A stretch of DNA of 64,000 nucleotides. Origin: Globisporangium splendens. Taxonomy: Eukaryota; Oomycota; Peronosporomycetes; Pythiales; Pythiaceae. Location: contig VFIW01000008.1 of NCBI GenBank assembly GCA_006386115.1, positions 62,001 through 126,000 of the forward strand, read 5' to 3'. This document shows, piece by piece, positions 10,857 to 20,686 of the stretch (position 1 is its first letter; each line of letters opens with the position of its first letter). A program made the translations under genes and the position numbers. The notes beneath the pieces are model-generated. The model was not told the DNA's origin and ran no database searches. It saw only the letters and a program-made list of their open reading frames with translations.

Positions 10857-13251
10857 ATGCGGGAGGAAATGGTGGAGAACGGCGTCAAGTTTCTGCGGCA
10901 TCCGAACGTCCAGGTGCGTATTATGCTCTCTCTGTCTACGCGGATATAGGCTCGCGCGCGCTTGGGTACACAGGTGCCCCGTGTGTGCTTTTGGGATGCT
11001 TTGGACGCTAGCAAAGCGAATGGATCTGATATGATGCATCGACGTTGTGGTAATCTTTGTGTTTACTGTGTATACCAGACGACGCCGCTTTCCGAGCGCG
11101 TTTCGTTCTTGGAGCAGAAGGGGATGACGAAGGAGGAGATCCAGGAAGCGATTGAGCGGTACCAGAGTGGAGACACCGCGAGTTCTGCATCGCCGGCTTC
11201 AGCGACTCCGGCTGCGTCGTATGTGCAGCCGCAGCAAATGATGATGCAGCAACAGCAACAATACCCGCAACAGCCTGGCGCCATGGTGCCTGCGCCGATG
11301 GCGATGGCAGCAGCGGCACCGATGCAACAGCTCATCCGCAAGTCGCGGTACCCGCCGTACATCCGCATTCTGTGGACGATTTCGTCGCTTGTAGGTGCGG
11401 CGTCGATTCTCGGCTTTATGTGGAACTATGCCGTGCAATCCGGATACGTACCGTGGCTGGTAAGAATGTGTTATATGTTTTAAAGTACAGCGTCATCGGG
11501 AACCGCATGACTGATATGCATGCACATTGTGACTATTTGCACTGCAGCGCTCGCCGTTGATGCTGACTGCGTCGAAGGTGAAGGAAGAGGAAGAAGAGAA
11601 TGCGAAAAAGGACGAAGCGCTTATGGACGGACTGACCGACGTGTCGCAAGCGATTCAGGCGCAGACAGCGGAGCTCACGAAACTCTGCTCGACGCTGGAC
11701 CAGAAGGAGAACGAGTTGCACACCAAGAGCACGATTTCGACTCAAATCGCCGCTTCGCTCGCTGAGCAGGTATGTCTTTGAAGCGTCTTGTCGACTGCAA
11801 CCACTCCTCCTTTTAATGCTAACGATGATTTCAACAACTTGATTTTGCAGTCAACCAACCAAGCGATTGCTGATCTCAAGGCCGAAGTGAGTACATTGAA
11901 AGCGCTTCTTCTCGCCAAGACGGAAGCGAACCAACCCATGGAGGCACAAACAGCGGCATCTACTGCCGGAAACGTTACTAAAGCGACGATGCTTTCGATT
12001 GCTGGATCTGCTGCTGCTGCACCTGTCACTGCAGTGGTTCCACCAAAGCCTGAACCTGCGATCAACGCAAAGGCGGAGAAAGTGGAGAGTATTTTGAAGT
12101 TGATTCGAACTCAGGTGCAGTGGCTGCTCAATCGTTTTGTGCTTTCTTGTTGTCATACTCATGAAATTGTTTGCTCTTCTTCATGAAATCGCGGTGTAGA
12201 ACTCGCTGGAGCAACTGAAACTGGCTGCTGGGATCCTGACGATGTATGTCAAGAACTTGGTTGAGGCAAGTATTTCAATGCTTTATGTGCTTTTCGAGAG
12301 ACTTTTGGAATATGACTGACAGAGTGTGCGCTGTATGACAAACGGTAGAATCCTGATGTTCCACGCTACCGCCGAATCGCACCAGGAAATGCGAATTTCA
12401 AGCAGAAAGTCGAGCCACTTGAGGTACTGTTAATGGACTTACTTTGCCAGCGGACTACAAATTTCGTGGGAAGCAACCTTTGACGCTTAATTTGTGTGTT
12501 CTGTTTGCTGCAGCACCATGAGGACCTGTTGAAGTCGATTGGATTTGAAACCAATGGATTGAACATGGAATGGAAGTGGCACACTGCCGATCGCGCCTCT
12601 GGCGAATTTGACGACAACTTGGCCATCTTGCGCGCGGTGCTGAAGGCCTTGCAATCCCTCACGTCGCCTGCTGCATCGTCCACTTTGTCTCTTGAAGAAA
12701 TCGCTCATCAAAGTATTGAAGAGTACCGCCAGAAGATTGAGAAGAAGGAAGTGGAAGGAACGGCAGTGCAATCGGCGAGCTCTTCCTCTACAAGCTCTCA
12801 GACTCAAAGTACACCAGCTCCAGCCGTTGCTGCACCTGCACAGAACCATGACTTGGAGTCCTTTATGGCGAGACTAGAAAAGAAGGCAAGTGTCAGTGAC
12901 TCGTTCACCAAGAAATCGGTCGAACCGGTCACCGTGGTTGCTCCTCCAGTGTCAGAAGCCGTTCAGAGCAATGCCGTGGATGACGAGAACGAGGAAAAAG
13001 CTCCGGCCAGCAGCATCGACAGCACCTCAGCAGCTGGACCAGCATATCCGAAATCTTTCAATGAAGTGATGGAGATGCTCCAAAAAGGAGAAAAAGTACC
13101 AGGAATTAAGGAGATTGAAGAGAAACTGTCGGTCGATTCGGCGACGTACCTCGACTCGGCGGCAACTATGACTGCTTCTAGCGTCGAGGGTGACGAAGTT
13201 GTCGCTCGTCCAAGTGCGCCTGCGAAGCCATGGGAAAAGGTCCAGAGATAG
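10857..13251 (+). CDS. PEX14: Peroxin 14 with inserted PUB domain
   Basis: Seven exons (10857-10913, 11079-11459, 11548-11769, 11851-12114, 12200-12265, 12349-12423, 12514-13251) encode 600 residues. Pex14 is the docking factor of the peroxisomal membrane for the Pex5 import receptor. The N-terminal Pex14 domain is clear (VKFLRHPNVQ, TTPLSERVSFLEQKG, EEIQEAIERY), followed by a Gln-rich linker, one TM segment (ILWTISSLVGAASILGFM) and a coiled coil. Residues about 310-400 look like a PUB domain (NPDVPRYRRI, LLKSIGFETNG, WKWHT). The C-terminus has SFNEVMEMLQKGEKVPGI and KPWE, as in other Pex14 proteins. Intron 5 appears to use a GC donor (GAG|GCAAGT), because only this join keeps the frame and the PUB motif. 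The other introns are GT-AG, 81-165 bp. Confidence 0.92.
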
Positions 13252-13749
13252 GTTGTTGCAACGCCTTCCAGAACGTAGTGGCACGAGGCTGTGAATAAAC
13301 TGTGATTGTTCTAACCTTTTCCTCTCCTCCAACTGCAGCAGTCAGATCTCGCCGCCATCTGTGGTATAGAGAGTTGTCGATCTGAAAGTTGTCGACGTGA
13401 GAAAGACGAATGCTTTGGCAAAGTGAGGAAATCATCGTCATGTGCCTCGCCTAACGTATTTCTTTCCGCTGATTTCTAGCCCAACCTCATCACATCCGTC
13501 TTAACATCATCATGTCAGTTATTCTCAATTGACTCGGACGGAAACGCTAGATGTCCGTCAGTTTTGGCTTTATCCAGTCGCCTTTATTTAGTCGTGAAAT
13601 ACGTTTGAGCGAAATATGTCGCTGACCCTCGCTGGATTCCACCAGTTGCTGCTTTATCTAGTCGAAGAAGCGAATAAATTCAGGTGCAAAAAAGCAAAAA
13701 GCGTATGACGGTCATTTACGAATCAAGTCGCTGACGCGCACCAAACCAA
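13252..13749. other. Intergenic region, nothing recognised
   Basis: 498 bases downstream of PEX14 with no open frame of note and no repeat that I can define. Confidence 0.45.
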
Positions 13750-14995
13750 ATGGTCGTTCCTACCACCAATGTCACGATTTCGTCACGGGGACTGCACGTG
13801 TCGCCACTCTGCTATACGCGTGTCTGGTACTCTGCGTTAGGCATGTGTATGGTGTGTCGTCTGTTCCTCACATTCACGACAGGTGTGCACTTTTTCGTGG
13901 CCCGACCTGACATGTCGTACTATGCGGCGATGCTCGGTCCCTCGGCGAGCCAAGGACTGAACACTGTGGGCTACGTCTTCGGCGGATCAGCGGTAGCGCA
14001 TGCCTACGAACTGATCAATATGCTGTGGTTCTCTGTACGCTATCGGGAGCTTGTGTATGAACGAAGAGCCTCGCGCAATGGTTTTCTGGTGTGGATCGCC
14101 TGCATCCTTCGCTGCCAATTCAACAACAAGGTCAACCCAAATGCCTCTCAGGATTGCTGCTGTCTGTGCAAGCATCGGTCCAGAAGTCGAATCAGTTCTC
14201 GCTCACCGCCGAGTAAACCCAGCGAATCACGATGGCGGTGTTTCCTGAGCTTTCTTAAACGCATATGGAAGGGCTTATTCGGTCGGCTTGGACTCTTTGG
14301 CGTCGAGAGTGAGTACTTTGAGATCCAGTTTGCGGTCCGCGAGGTCTTTGAGATCATATCGGTGAGCGTCCAGGCGTACAGCTGCAGTAGGGTAAGTCCC
14401 GAGAAAGTGGATCAACGCGCTTTTCGAGTGGGTGTTGGCCATCAACTGCTACCTGTTGGCCTGGTCGACATTCAGATCTCGATCTCGAACCTCACAACGC
14501 TCCTAGATGATCTGTGCACCAAATGGCGGCATCCAGCCTCCAACTTCTACATTGAACACTTGAGGTTGACGGAATTCCCCAGCGCGCTCACTCGGCTTCA
14601 AGTCGAAGATCTGTCGCTCTTCGGCAGCCGAATCGAATCCCTCGCGGACGTGCGCTTCGGACCCGAGTTCAATATGCTCAAGACGATTGTGCTCACCGGC
14701 AACCCAATGAGAGAGCTTCCTGCGATCCGACCGCCATTTACGAAGCTGGAGGTTGTGTCGCTCGAAAACACGTAGGTCGCGCAGATCCCCCGCGCAGGTT
14801 GACTGCCAATATTGCATCGGACAACAAGGGGGAGTGAGCGTCTTTCTGGCAGGCACGCCGTTCTACCGCGCGCAGACTAGCGACACCATCGCCACCACCT
14901 TCAACGAGAACGCGCCGATCTCGTGCGTGGCGCAGAGCAGCTTCGTCAACGGCAGGTTCCTGCTCGACCTGGTCGCACGACAGTGCACTCTGTAG
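13750..14995 (+). pseudogene. Broken membrane LRR gene, paralogue of the gene at 1-732
   Basis: An open frame of 341 codons starts at ATG 13750 with two or more hydrophobic segments (residues about 30-60 and 70-90), then a Cys/Ser/Arg-rich linker and degenerate LRRs (ISISNLTTLLDDL, LRLTEFPSALTRL, VLTGNPMRELP). Compared with the paralogue at 1-732 it is damaged. The membrane phrase WINALFEWVLAINCYLL is found at about 14412-14465 in a shifted frame. A TAG at 14773 falls where the paralogue has Asn in S-L-E-G-T-N-L-E-E-I-P, and the same frame goes on as V-A-Q-I-P before a TGA. The C-terminal part then continues in another frame (FLAGTPFYRAQ) to a stop at 14995. At least one deletion also seems to have removed LRRs. 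Sequencing error could explain one break, but hardly all. Confidence 0.7.
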
Positions 14996-15512
14996 CCACA
15001 GCCATAAGGAAACAGATACAGACACACAGGCACAAACCTACGCGACCCGCCTTCCTTCCTTCTGCGCGCGTTGTCGCAATAGTGTTTTTTCGTCAACACG
15101 CCGTAATGATGATGCAGGCGAGTTGAAGCCAGCGCCAATACAAACGCACAATCACTGGGCGAATGGGTTGAAGATCCAGTTTGTTCACTATACAATTCCC
15201 CATACAAACACTCATTCGCACTTATACGAGTGTATCCAGTACACGTGTTTGCTTTTCTGCTCCCTCTCACAAACACCGTCATTTGGTTTCTCGTATACAA
15301 AGCCCCATACAAAGCGCCGCCCCGCATCATCATCAGTGCGCGAATCGCACCGCCGCCCGTAATCACTGTTCCGCTGTGTATTGCGCCCCTCTCGCCCCCC
15401 TCGATCCTTCCGCATTCTCTGCGCGCGCATACTCATTTCCCAGTTGCCGTCCCCGTGTGCGTCGTCCGGATTCGACGCGCTTGGTGACGTCTCGACGGTT
15501 AGAAGCTGACTC
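14996..15512. other. Intergenic region with likely promoter of the next gene
   Basis: No gene is seen in this 517-base interval. An initiator-like TCATTTCCCAGTTGCC lies at about 15433-15448, some 80 bases before the ATG at 15513. Confidence 0.45.
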
Positions 15513-18500
15513 ATGGCGCGCGGGGTGGACGACGCGTTCGTGGCCGTGAACCGCGAGACGCTCGTGAACATCACTAGTGCGCACGCGAATGGGTACCAGG
15601 AGTTCGTGGACCTGTTTATGGTCATCACGGTGGGCATCGCCACGTTCCTCGTGCTCTTCCGTGTCGCGTTCACGCTCTTCCCGCCCGGCGAGAAGGCGAA
15701 GCTCCCGCCAGCAGCTGCGACTGCCGGCAATGCCGCTGAAGCCACTGCAGCGAACCCACGCCTTTCAGGCAGCCGTGTGAAGGCTGCAGCAGCTACCAGC
15801 AATTCGAGCTCGAGCGCGACGCGGACGCCGTTGAAGCGCCATTTCAGCGTCAAAGAACGCCTCGAGTCCGAAATCCGATCCATTTTGCCACGACGCTCGA
15901 CGTATTACACGATGCCCTTCTTTTCCGACACGGTCGTGAACAAGCAAGAGTTCATCGAGAGTCTGATCGAATTGGGCGACGATCTCCTTGATGGATGGCT
16001 GCTCGTGAAGAAGGGCGTTCAGCGCGGCAAGAACTGGAAGAAGCGCTTTGTCGTGCTTGATGGCAATGGACGCATCAAGTACTACCCGAACGCGGACGCC
16101 GCGAGACGCAATATCAACATCAAGGGGTCTTTGGCCGTGCACGCTGTGAAACCCGCCGACCCGCTCGAATTTGGTGCCAACACGCTCGAGATTCGCGGCA
16201 CGCTTGGAGGCACGTACTTCTTCCGCGCCGAAGACGATCTCGCTGCGCGGAAATGGCTCTGCGTGATGACAAAGCGCGCGATCCAGGGCCGCGTCCCCGG
16301 ACGCATCGACTCGACTCTGAGCTCGGCGGTGCTTGCTGCCTCGCAAACGGGCACTGGTTCCTCTCCAAACGGAACTAATGGAGGCGCGTCTGTGGATGCG
16401 GCGGAGAATGCACTGTCAACAAGTGGCGTCTCAGCTAGCGGTGACGCTGGCAGTAGCGTCTCAGCTAACCTGAAGTCGCACTCTTTCGAAGCGTTCGTGG
16501 AAGAGATGTCGTATTCCAAAGAAAGCTCATTGCGCCAGTTCTACGTGGTCGTCAAGTACAAATCGGAGCTGCACGATCACTCGAACTTGCCTGTGGGGCA
16601 ATCCGTGCCAAAGCCCTGCGAAAAGGGGGTGGTGAACTGGAACGAGAAGCTCTCGTGGCATTTTCAAGACCACAGCTGTGCGGAGTGCGACGAGTGCCGC
16701 GCCATCGGATCAACAAGCGGCACGTTTTGCGGATTACCAGACATTATGGTGCTGCATGTCTACGAAATCCATCTGCGCTACCTGACGACGAAAGTGGGTG
16801 AGTGCGCGATCTCTCTGCGCGAGATGTTTGGTTTCATTGGCATGAAGGAAGCGCAAGTGAGCTGCTCGTGGCCTGTGACGTCGCCGTCCGAGTCGATCTT
16901 GGGCCAACTGTCGCTCAAGTTGGTCTACTCGGTCAACAGCACCCCAGGCGCGTCGCTCACCCCGTTCCTCGTGTCGTCCGAAGATGAGCGCGAGTTCTTG
17001 GGCGAGTACGAGATCCACCCGTCGGTGAAAACGGCGATCGAGTTCTTTGAGCTCTTTTACGCCAATGGAAAGTCGGACAAGTGGCAAGATTACTACAAGG
17101 CTCGTGGAGACACGGAGATGGATATTGGCGAGTGGACCGAGTCGAAGGAGTACGGCGGACAAGTGCGTGTGTTGAGTTGCAGATCGCTCACGAATGCCAG
17201 CATTGGTCCTTCTTCAACGATGAACACGATGACACAGCACGTGTTCTTTGCGGATGCTGCGAGTGCCGATCTGGACAAGTTTGTGCTCGAATCAAAAGTG
17301 TTTTTGCACGATATCCCGTACGGCGATTGCTTTACAGTCGAGCAGGTATTCGTGGTGGAAAAGAGTGCTGCTGGAAATTTGATTGCGAAAGCGTACCTCG
17401 GCATCCCGTTCTCCAAGGGATGCATGTTCAAGTCCAAGATCATCTCGGCTACGAGAGAAGGCGTGAGTTCGTCCACGAAACTCATGTACGAAATGCTGAA
17501 CAAGACGATTGACAACCCATCATCAGGTATGAGCAGCGCACCAGTGACCCCATTCCTGGTGAGTAAAGAAGAAGAGCGGTCGATGCTCGGAGAGTACGAC
17601 GTTCATCCAGCGGTGAAAGATGGACCGCATTTCTTCGACCTCTACTACGCGAACAATGTGCAGAAAATGTGGGAGGGCTACTACAAGGCTGGTGGAGATT
17701 CGGAGCACGACATTGGCGAGTGGGTTGACTCACAGGAGTTTGGCGGTCAGGTTCGCACGATCAAGTACCGCGCGCAGTCCAATTCCAGTCTCGGTCCACC
17801 AAGTACGATGGCAACCCAGACACAACACGTGTTCTTTAATGGGAAGAAAGAAAATGCCGATCCAGATCGTTTCGTTCTCGAAACCAAGATGGCGATGCAT
17901 GACATCCCTTACGGTGACAGCTTTACGATCGAGACCGTGTTCGAGGTGACGCGTGAAGTGGATGGCAAACTTTTGGCACGAGCGTACATCGGGATTCCAT
18001 TTTCGAAAAGCACCATGTTCAAGTCCAAGATCGCATCCGCAACGAAAGAAGGGATGGTCAAGGCGACGAAGATGTTGTTCGAAGAACTGAAGAAAGCAAT
18101 GGACAAGGAGACTGGTAGCGCTGACGGTTCTGTCCCAAAGCGTGAAGCATCAGGAACTGATGCGATCGTGGCCCGAAATTCTGATGTCGGGAACAAACCA
18201 ACACCGCCACGACGTGCTGTGTTTGCACGATACAACAGCAACCTGGACGGCAGTGTCGCTCTCGAAGAGATTTTCGAGAACCAGCGTGTGAGCATTTTCG
18301 GCAAATGGGGGCCAAACCATTTGCTGCCAACCGACCGCGAGCGGTTCACGAATCGAAATGGAGATATTGAGCTCAGTTTCGAGCATATCACATTGCCACC
18401 ACATTGGATTTGGACTTCGCCATGGAAAATCGACAAGAACTACACCGAATGCGACGACGAAGGGTGGAGTTATGCAACAGATTTCCCTCGCTTCAAGATG

Positions 18501-18626
18501 CATCTCGCGCGAGGCAAATCGAGCATGAAGCGCCTTGGCGCGTCAGTGCGACGACGCCGATGGATCCGCATGATGTGTTATGTGCCTCCAGAGAACGGGA
18601 ACGGCGCCGTTACGCCAACCGCTTAG
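15513..18626 (+). CDS. TM-PH-C2-VASt-VASt-DysF membrane protein
   Basis: A single-exon gene of 1037 residues. In order I see: an N-terminal TM segment (about 33-53, LFMVITVGIATFLVLFRVAF); a PH domain (about 158-255, DGWLLVKKGVQRGKNWKKRF through AARKWLCVMTKRA); a C2-like region (about 320-475); and two VASt domains (about 483-666 and 676-862). The VASt domains share PFLVSxEeER, GEYxxHPxVK, GGDSEHDIGEW-like and MHDIPYGDSFT phrases. A C-terminal dysferlin/TECPR1-type domain follows (about 923-1026, FGKWGPNHLLPTDRE, PHWIWTSPWKID, WSYATDFPRFK). VASt domains in other eukaryotes carry sterols at membrane contact sites, and PH and C2 bind membranes, so a lipid-transfer role at contact sites is inferred. 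The tandem VASt copies are about 55-60 percent identical by eye. Confidence 0.85.
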   Translation: MARGVDDAFVAVNRETLVNITSAHANGYQEFVDLFMVITVGIATFLVLFRVAFTLFPPGEKAKLPPAAATAGNAAEATAANPRLSGSRVKAAAATSNSSSSATRTPLKRHFSVKERLESEIRSILPRRSTYYTMPFFSDTVVNKQEFIESLIELGDDLLDGWLLVKKGVQRGKNWKKRFVVLDGNGRIKYYPNADAARRNINIKGSLAVHAVKPADPLEFGANTLEIRGTLGGTYFFRAEDDLAARKWLCVMTKRAIQGRVPGRIDSTLSSAVLAASQTGTGSSPNGTNGGASVDAAENALSTSGVSASGDAGSSVSANLKSHSFEAFVEEMSYSKESSLRQFYVVVKYKSELHDHSNLPVGQSVPKPCEKGVVNWNEKLSWHFQDHSCAECDECRAIGSTSGTFCGLPDIMVLHVYEIHLRYLTTKVGECAISLREMFGFIGMKEAQVSCSWPVTSPSESILGQLSLKLVYSVNSTPGASLTPFLVSSEDEREFLGEYEIHPSVKTAIEFFELFYANGKSDKWQDYYKARGDTEMDIGEWTESKEYGGQVRVLSCRSLTNASIGPSSTMNTMTQHVFFADAASADLDKFVLESKVFLHDIPYGDCFTVEQVFVVEKSAAGNLIAKAYLGIPFSKGCMFKSKIISATREGVSSSTKLMYEMLNKTIDNPSSGMSSAPVTPFLVSKEEERSMLGEYDVHPAVKDGPHFFDLYYANNVQKMWEGYYKAGGDSEHDIGEWVDSQEFGGQVRTIKYRAQSNSSLGPPSTMATQTQHVFFNGKKENADPDRFVLETKMAMHDIPYGDSFTIETVFEVTREVDGKLLARAYIGIPFSKSTMFKSKIASATKEGMVKATKMLFEELKKAMDKETGSADGSVPKREASGTDAIVARNSDVGNKPTPPRRAVFARYNSNLDGSVALEEIFENQRVSIFGKWGPNHLLPTDRERFTNRNGDIELSFEHITLPPHWIWTSPWKIDKNYTECDDEGWSYATDFPRFKMHLARGKSSMKRLGASVRRRRWIRMMCYVPPENGNGAVTPTA

Positions 18627-18808
18627 GAGCGACGATCTATTTGTACTGACAAGATCATGCATGGCAGGCAGGTGAGCTGTCGCAGGATCCGTTTTTTCAG
18701 ACTAAATTTACTCTTTTTGACACGTCCCTCTGTTCAATAAATAGCTTCAGCCTCCTCATCTGATCTGCTCAATGCTCGCTCGTCCAGCAGAGCCTCATCA
18801 TGTTCCTT

Positions 18809-18822
18809 TCATTCTCAATTCC
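18809..18822 (+). promoter_or_regulatory. Oomycete initiator plus flanking promoter element
   Basis: TCATTCTCAATTCC matches the Inr core TCAYTYY followed at once by the CAWTT flanking element described for oomycete promoters. It lies 63 bases before the ATG at 18885, a normal distance. Confidence 0.6.
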
Positions 18823-18884
18823 ACATCCAAGAGCTCAAGCCACCAAGCCAACCACAAGCTTTTCTCCATCGCAAGATCTCAAGA

Positions 18885-19082
18885 ATGAACACGCTCACTC
18901 GCTTCGCCATCGCCGCCCTCGTCATCGCCGCGTCGCTGCAAAATGTCAACGCTGTCCAGCCGCGCTCGCTGGCGGAGCGCCGAGCAGAAATGCGGACGCG
19001 CATCCTGGAAGCCCAGACCGCCAAGCTCGCGGCGTTCAACCAACGAGAGAAGGACTTCTACAGCGGCAAGCGCCGCAAGTAA
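18885..19082 (+). CDS. Very small secreted basic protein
   Basis: A 65-residue product with a clear signal peptide (MNTLTRFAIAALVIAASL, likely cut near VNA at residue 23) and a charged, Arg/Glu/Lys-rich helical mature part ending GKRRK. The final codons CGCAAGTAAGTC also form a perfect splice donor (AA|GTAAGT), so the stop could instead be removed by splicing and the protein be longer. A good initiator element lies upstream. No family is recognised; it may be a secreted effector-type or structural peptide. Confidence 0.55.
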   Translation: MNTLTRFAIAALVIAASLQNVNAVQPRSLAERRAEMRTRILEAQTAKLAAFNQREKDFYSGKRRK

Positions 19083-19502
19083 GTCGCTGACAAGCGGCAG
19101 CTGACGGGAGTTTGTGAAGTAGGCATCTTCTTGATACACGCGACTATGTAAAGCCACCACCAATACACGCAGGCGCATGCAATCTTCCCCATCGTGCTTT
19201 GTACAATGAAGAACTATACCCTACGAGAACTCCAGGTTCATGTATGACCTACGATCATCTCTCACATGTGCTCTGCTCTCTGATAAATCTATCCCCTACG
19301 TCCTTTCCCACGAATCAGATCCGTTGGCAGCGAAAAGTAACAGCGATCTTCGGCGGAAAGGGTGTGAAGTAACAGCACCTCTCGGAGCAAAAAAGAACCT
19401 TGCTGCAGCATGCGAGCGTGCAGCTAAAGCGGCGACACGCCAATCCGAAATTTCTTCTCTCATCGCCCCGCAGACGCTGAGTACCAAGCAGATACAGTGA
19501 GC
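19083..19502. other. Intergenic region, nothing recognised
   Basis: 420 bases without a supported gene. A weakly open frame after 19240 has no family features. Confidence 0.45.
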
Positions 19503-20457
19503 ATGGGCTGCTGCTTCTCGAAGGAGGACGACCGCTTCGACGCCAACGAGTCGCTGCTGCCCAAGGGAAAGCAAGTGTACGTACACGGCGTATCTTTATC
19601 TTCGCATGCGTCCGCAAAGATCCTATCCATTCTGCCTGTATATCCCATTCATATCGTCTCTCGTTTTCTCTCGCGATGCCTTCTTGGGGGCAGCGAAAAA
19701 AGTGCGCATAGCGATTTTGACCACGTGGATTTGGCCAAGAAGGCTGCCGGCGCAGGCAGCTACAAGAGCCCCGAGCTGTCCTTGCACCAGCATCGACCGA
19801 ACAATCACCACAGCAGTCACGATCATGGTCACGACAATGGTCACGACCATGGATACCAGCGCCAGCAGCATGCGAAAGAGAAGAAGGATGCCGCAACCAC
19901 GCATCAGCCCGCACCGATGAAGGCGCCAGCGGTCGTGGAGAGTGTGGATCTCCTTGGTTTAACGAAACCAGCGTCCCCACCAGCAGCAGCACCGACGCTC
20001 TCTGCGGATGTCCCAGTCTTCCGCCCTCCGCACCAAGCAGTGCCACCGCCTCAAGTAGCCGCGCTAGCGGCACCAACGAAGCCTGTTTCGCCACCCAAGC
20101 TCCCGCCGACGCCAGCAATTGCAGCGCAAGATGCCAAACCACCGACAGCGTCGACTGGAAAATCGACCTCTCCTCCAAAGCCAACTGAGCCTAAGGAGCC
20201 TGCGAAGGCTGACCCACCAGCTCGTACGCCTTCAGCGCCGGTATCGGTCGCGACGACAGGGGACATGGACAGTGAAGAGAATGACGACAATTCGGAGAAA
20301 GCGCCGTCGCTTTCGGCAAGTACGTCGATGAAGAAAACCAACAAGAAGAAGAAAAAGGTGTGCTTTGAACCTCTGCTTAAACTAATTGATCGCATTGATG
20401 CTAACGCTTTTGAAATGTATTTGTACTAATGTATGATTGCAGAAAGGAAAGAAGTAA
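19503..20457 (+). CDS. MGCC-type lipid-anchored, Pro/His-rich protein (LAMTOR1-like N-terminus)
   Basis: Three exons (19503-19576, 19694-20357, 20443-20457) encode 250 residues. The start MGCCFSKEDDRFDANESLLP has the Gly2 and Cys3-Cys4 of a dually acylated membrane anchor and resembles the N-terminus of LAMTOR1/p18, the lysosomal Ragulator anchor. The rest is low complexity: a His/Asp-rich run (HHSSHDHGHDNGHDHG), long Pro/Ala stretches and a terminal poly-Lys tail. The first intron is 117 bp and has no stop, so retaining it adds 39 in-frame residues. The second intron has a TACTAAT branch point 15 bases before its acceptor, and its removal gives a short KGKK end. Similarity to LAMTOR1 outside the N-terminus is not evident, so function stays open. 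Confidence 0.6.
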
Positions 20458-20686
20458 ATCTGATGGTACCGGTGCGGTGGTAGAGCACGACTGAAGATTC
20501 ACCCATGCACGTCCCAAGATCGCACAGATCAATTTATAAGTGAAAAAGATGACATGAGAGAAGAGATGAACTCTTTTACCCAACACCGAGCTGCAAAGCG
20601 CATGAGTAAAGAAAGAAGTAAACGCAAGATTTGTGAGTATGCAGCATTTTCTCTTGAGGAGGAAAACGAAACAAACATGTGACCAG

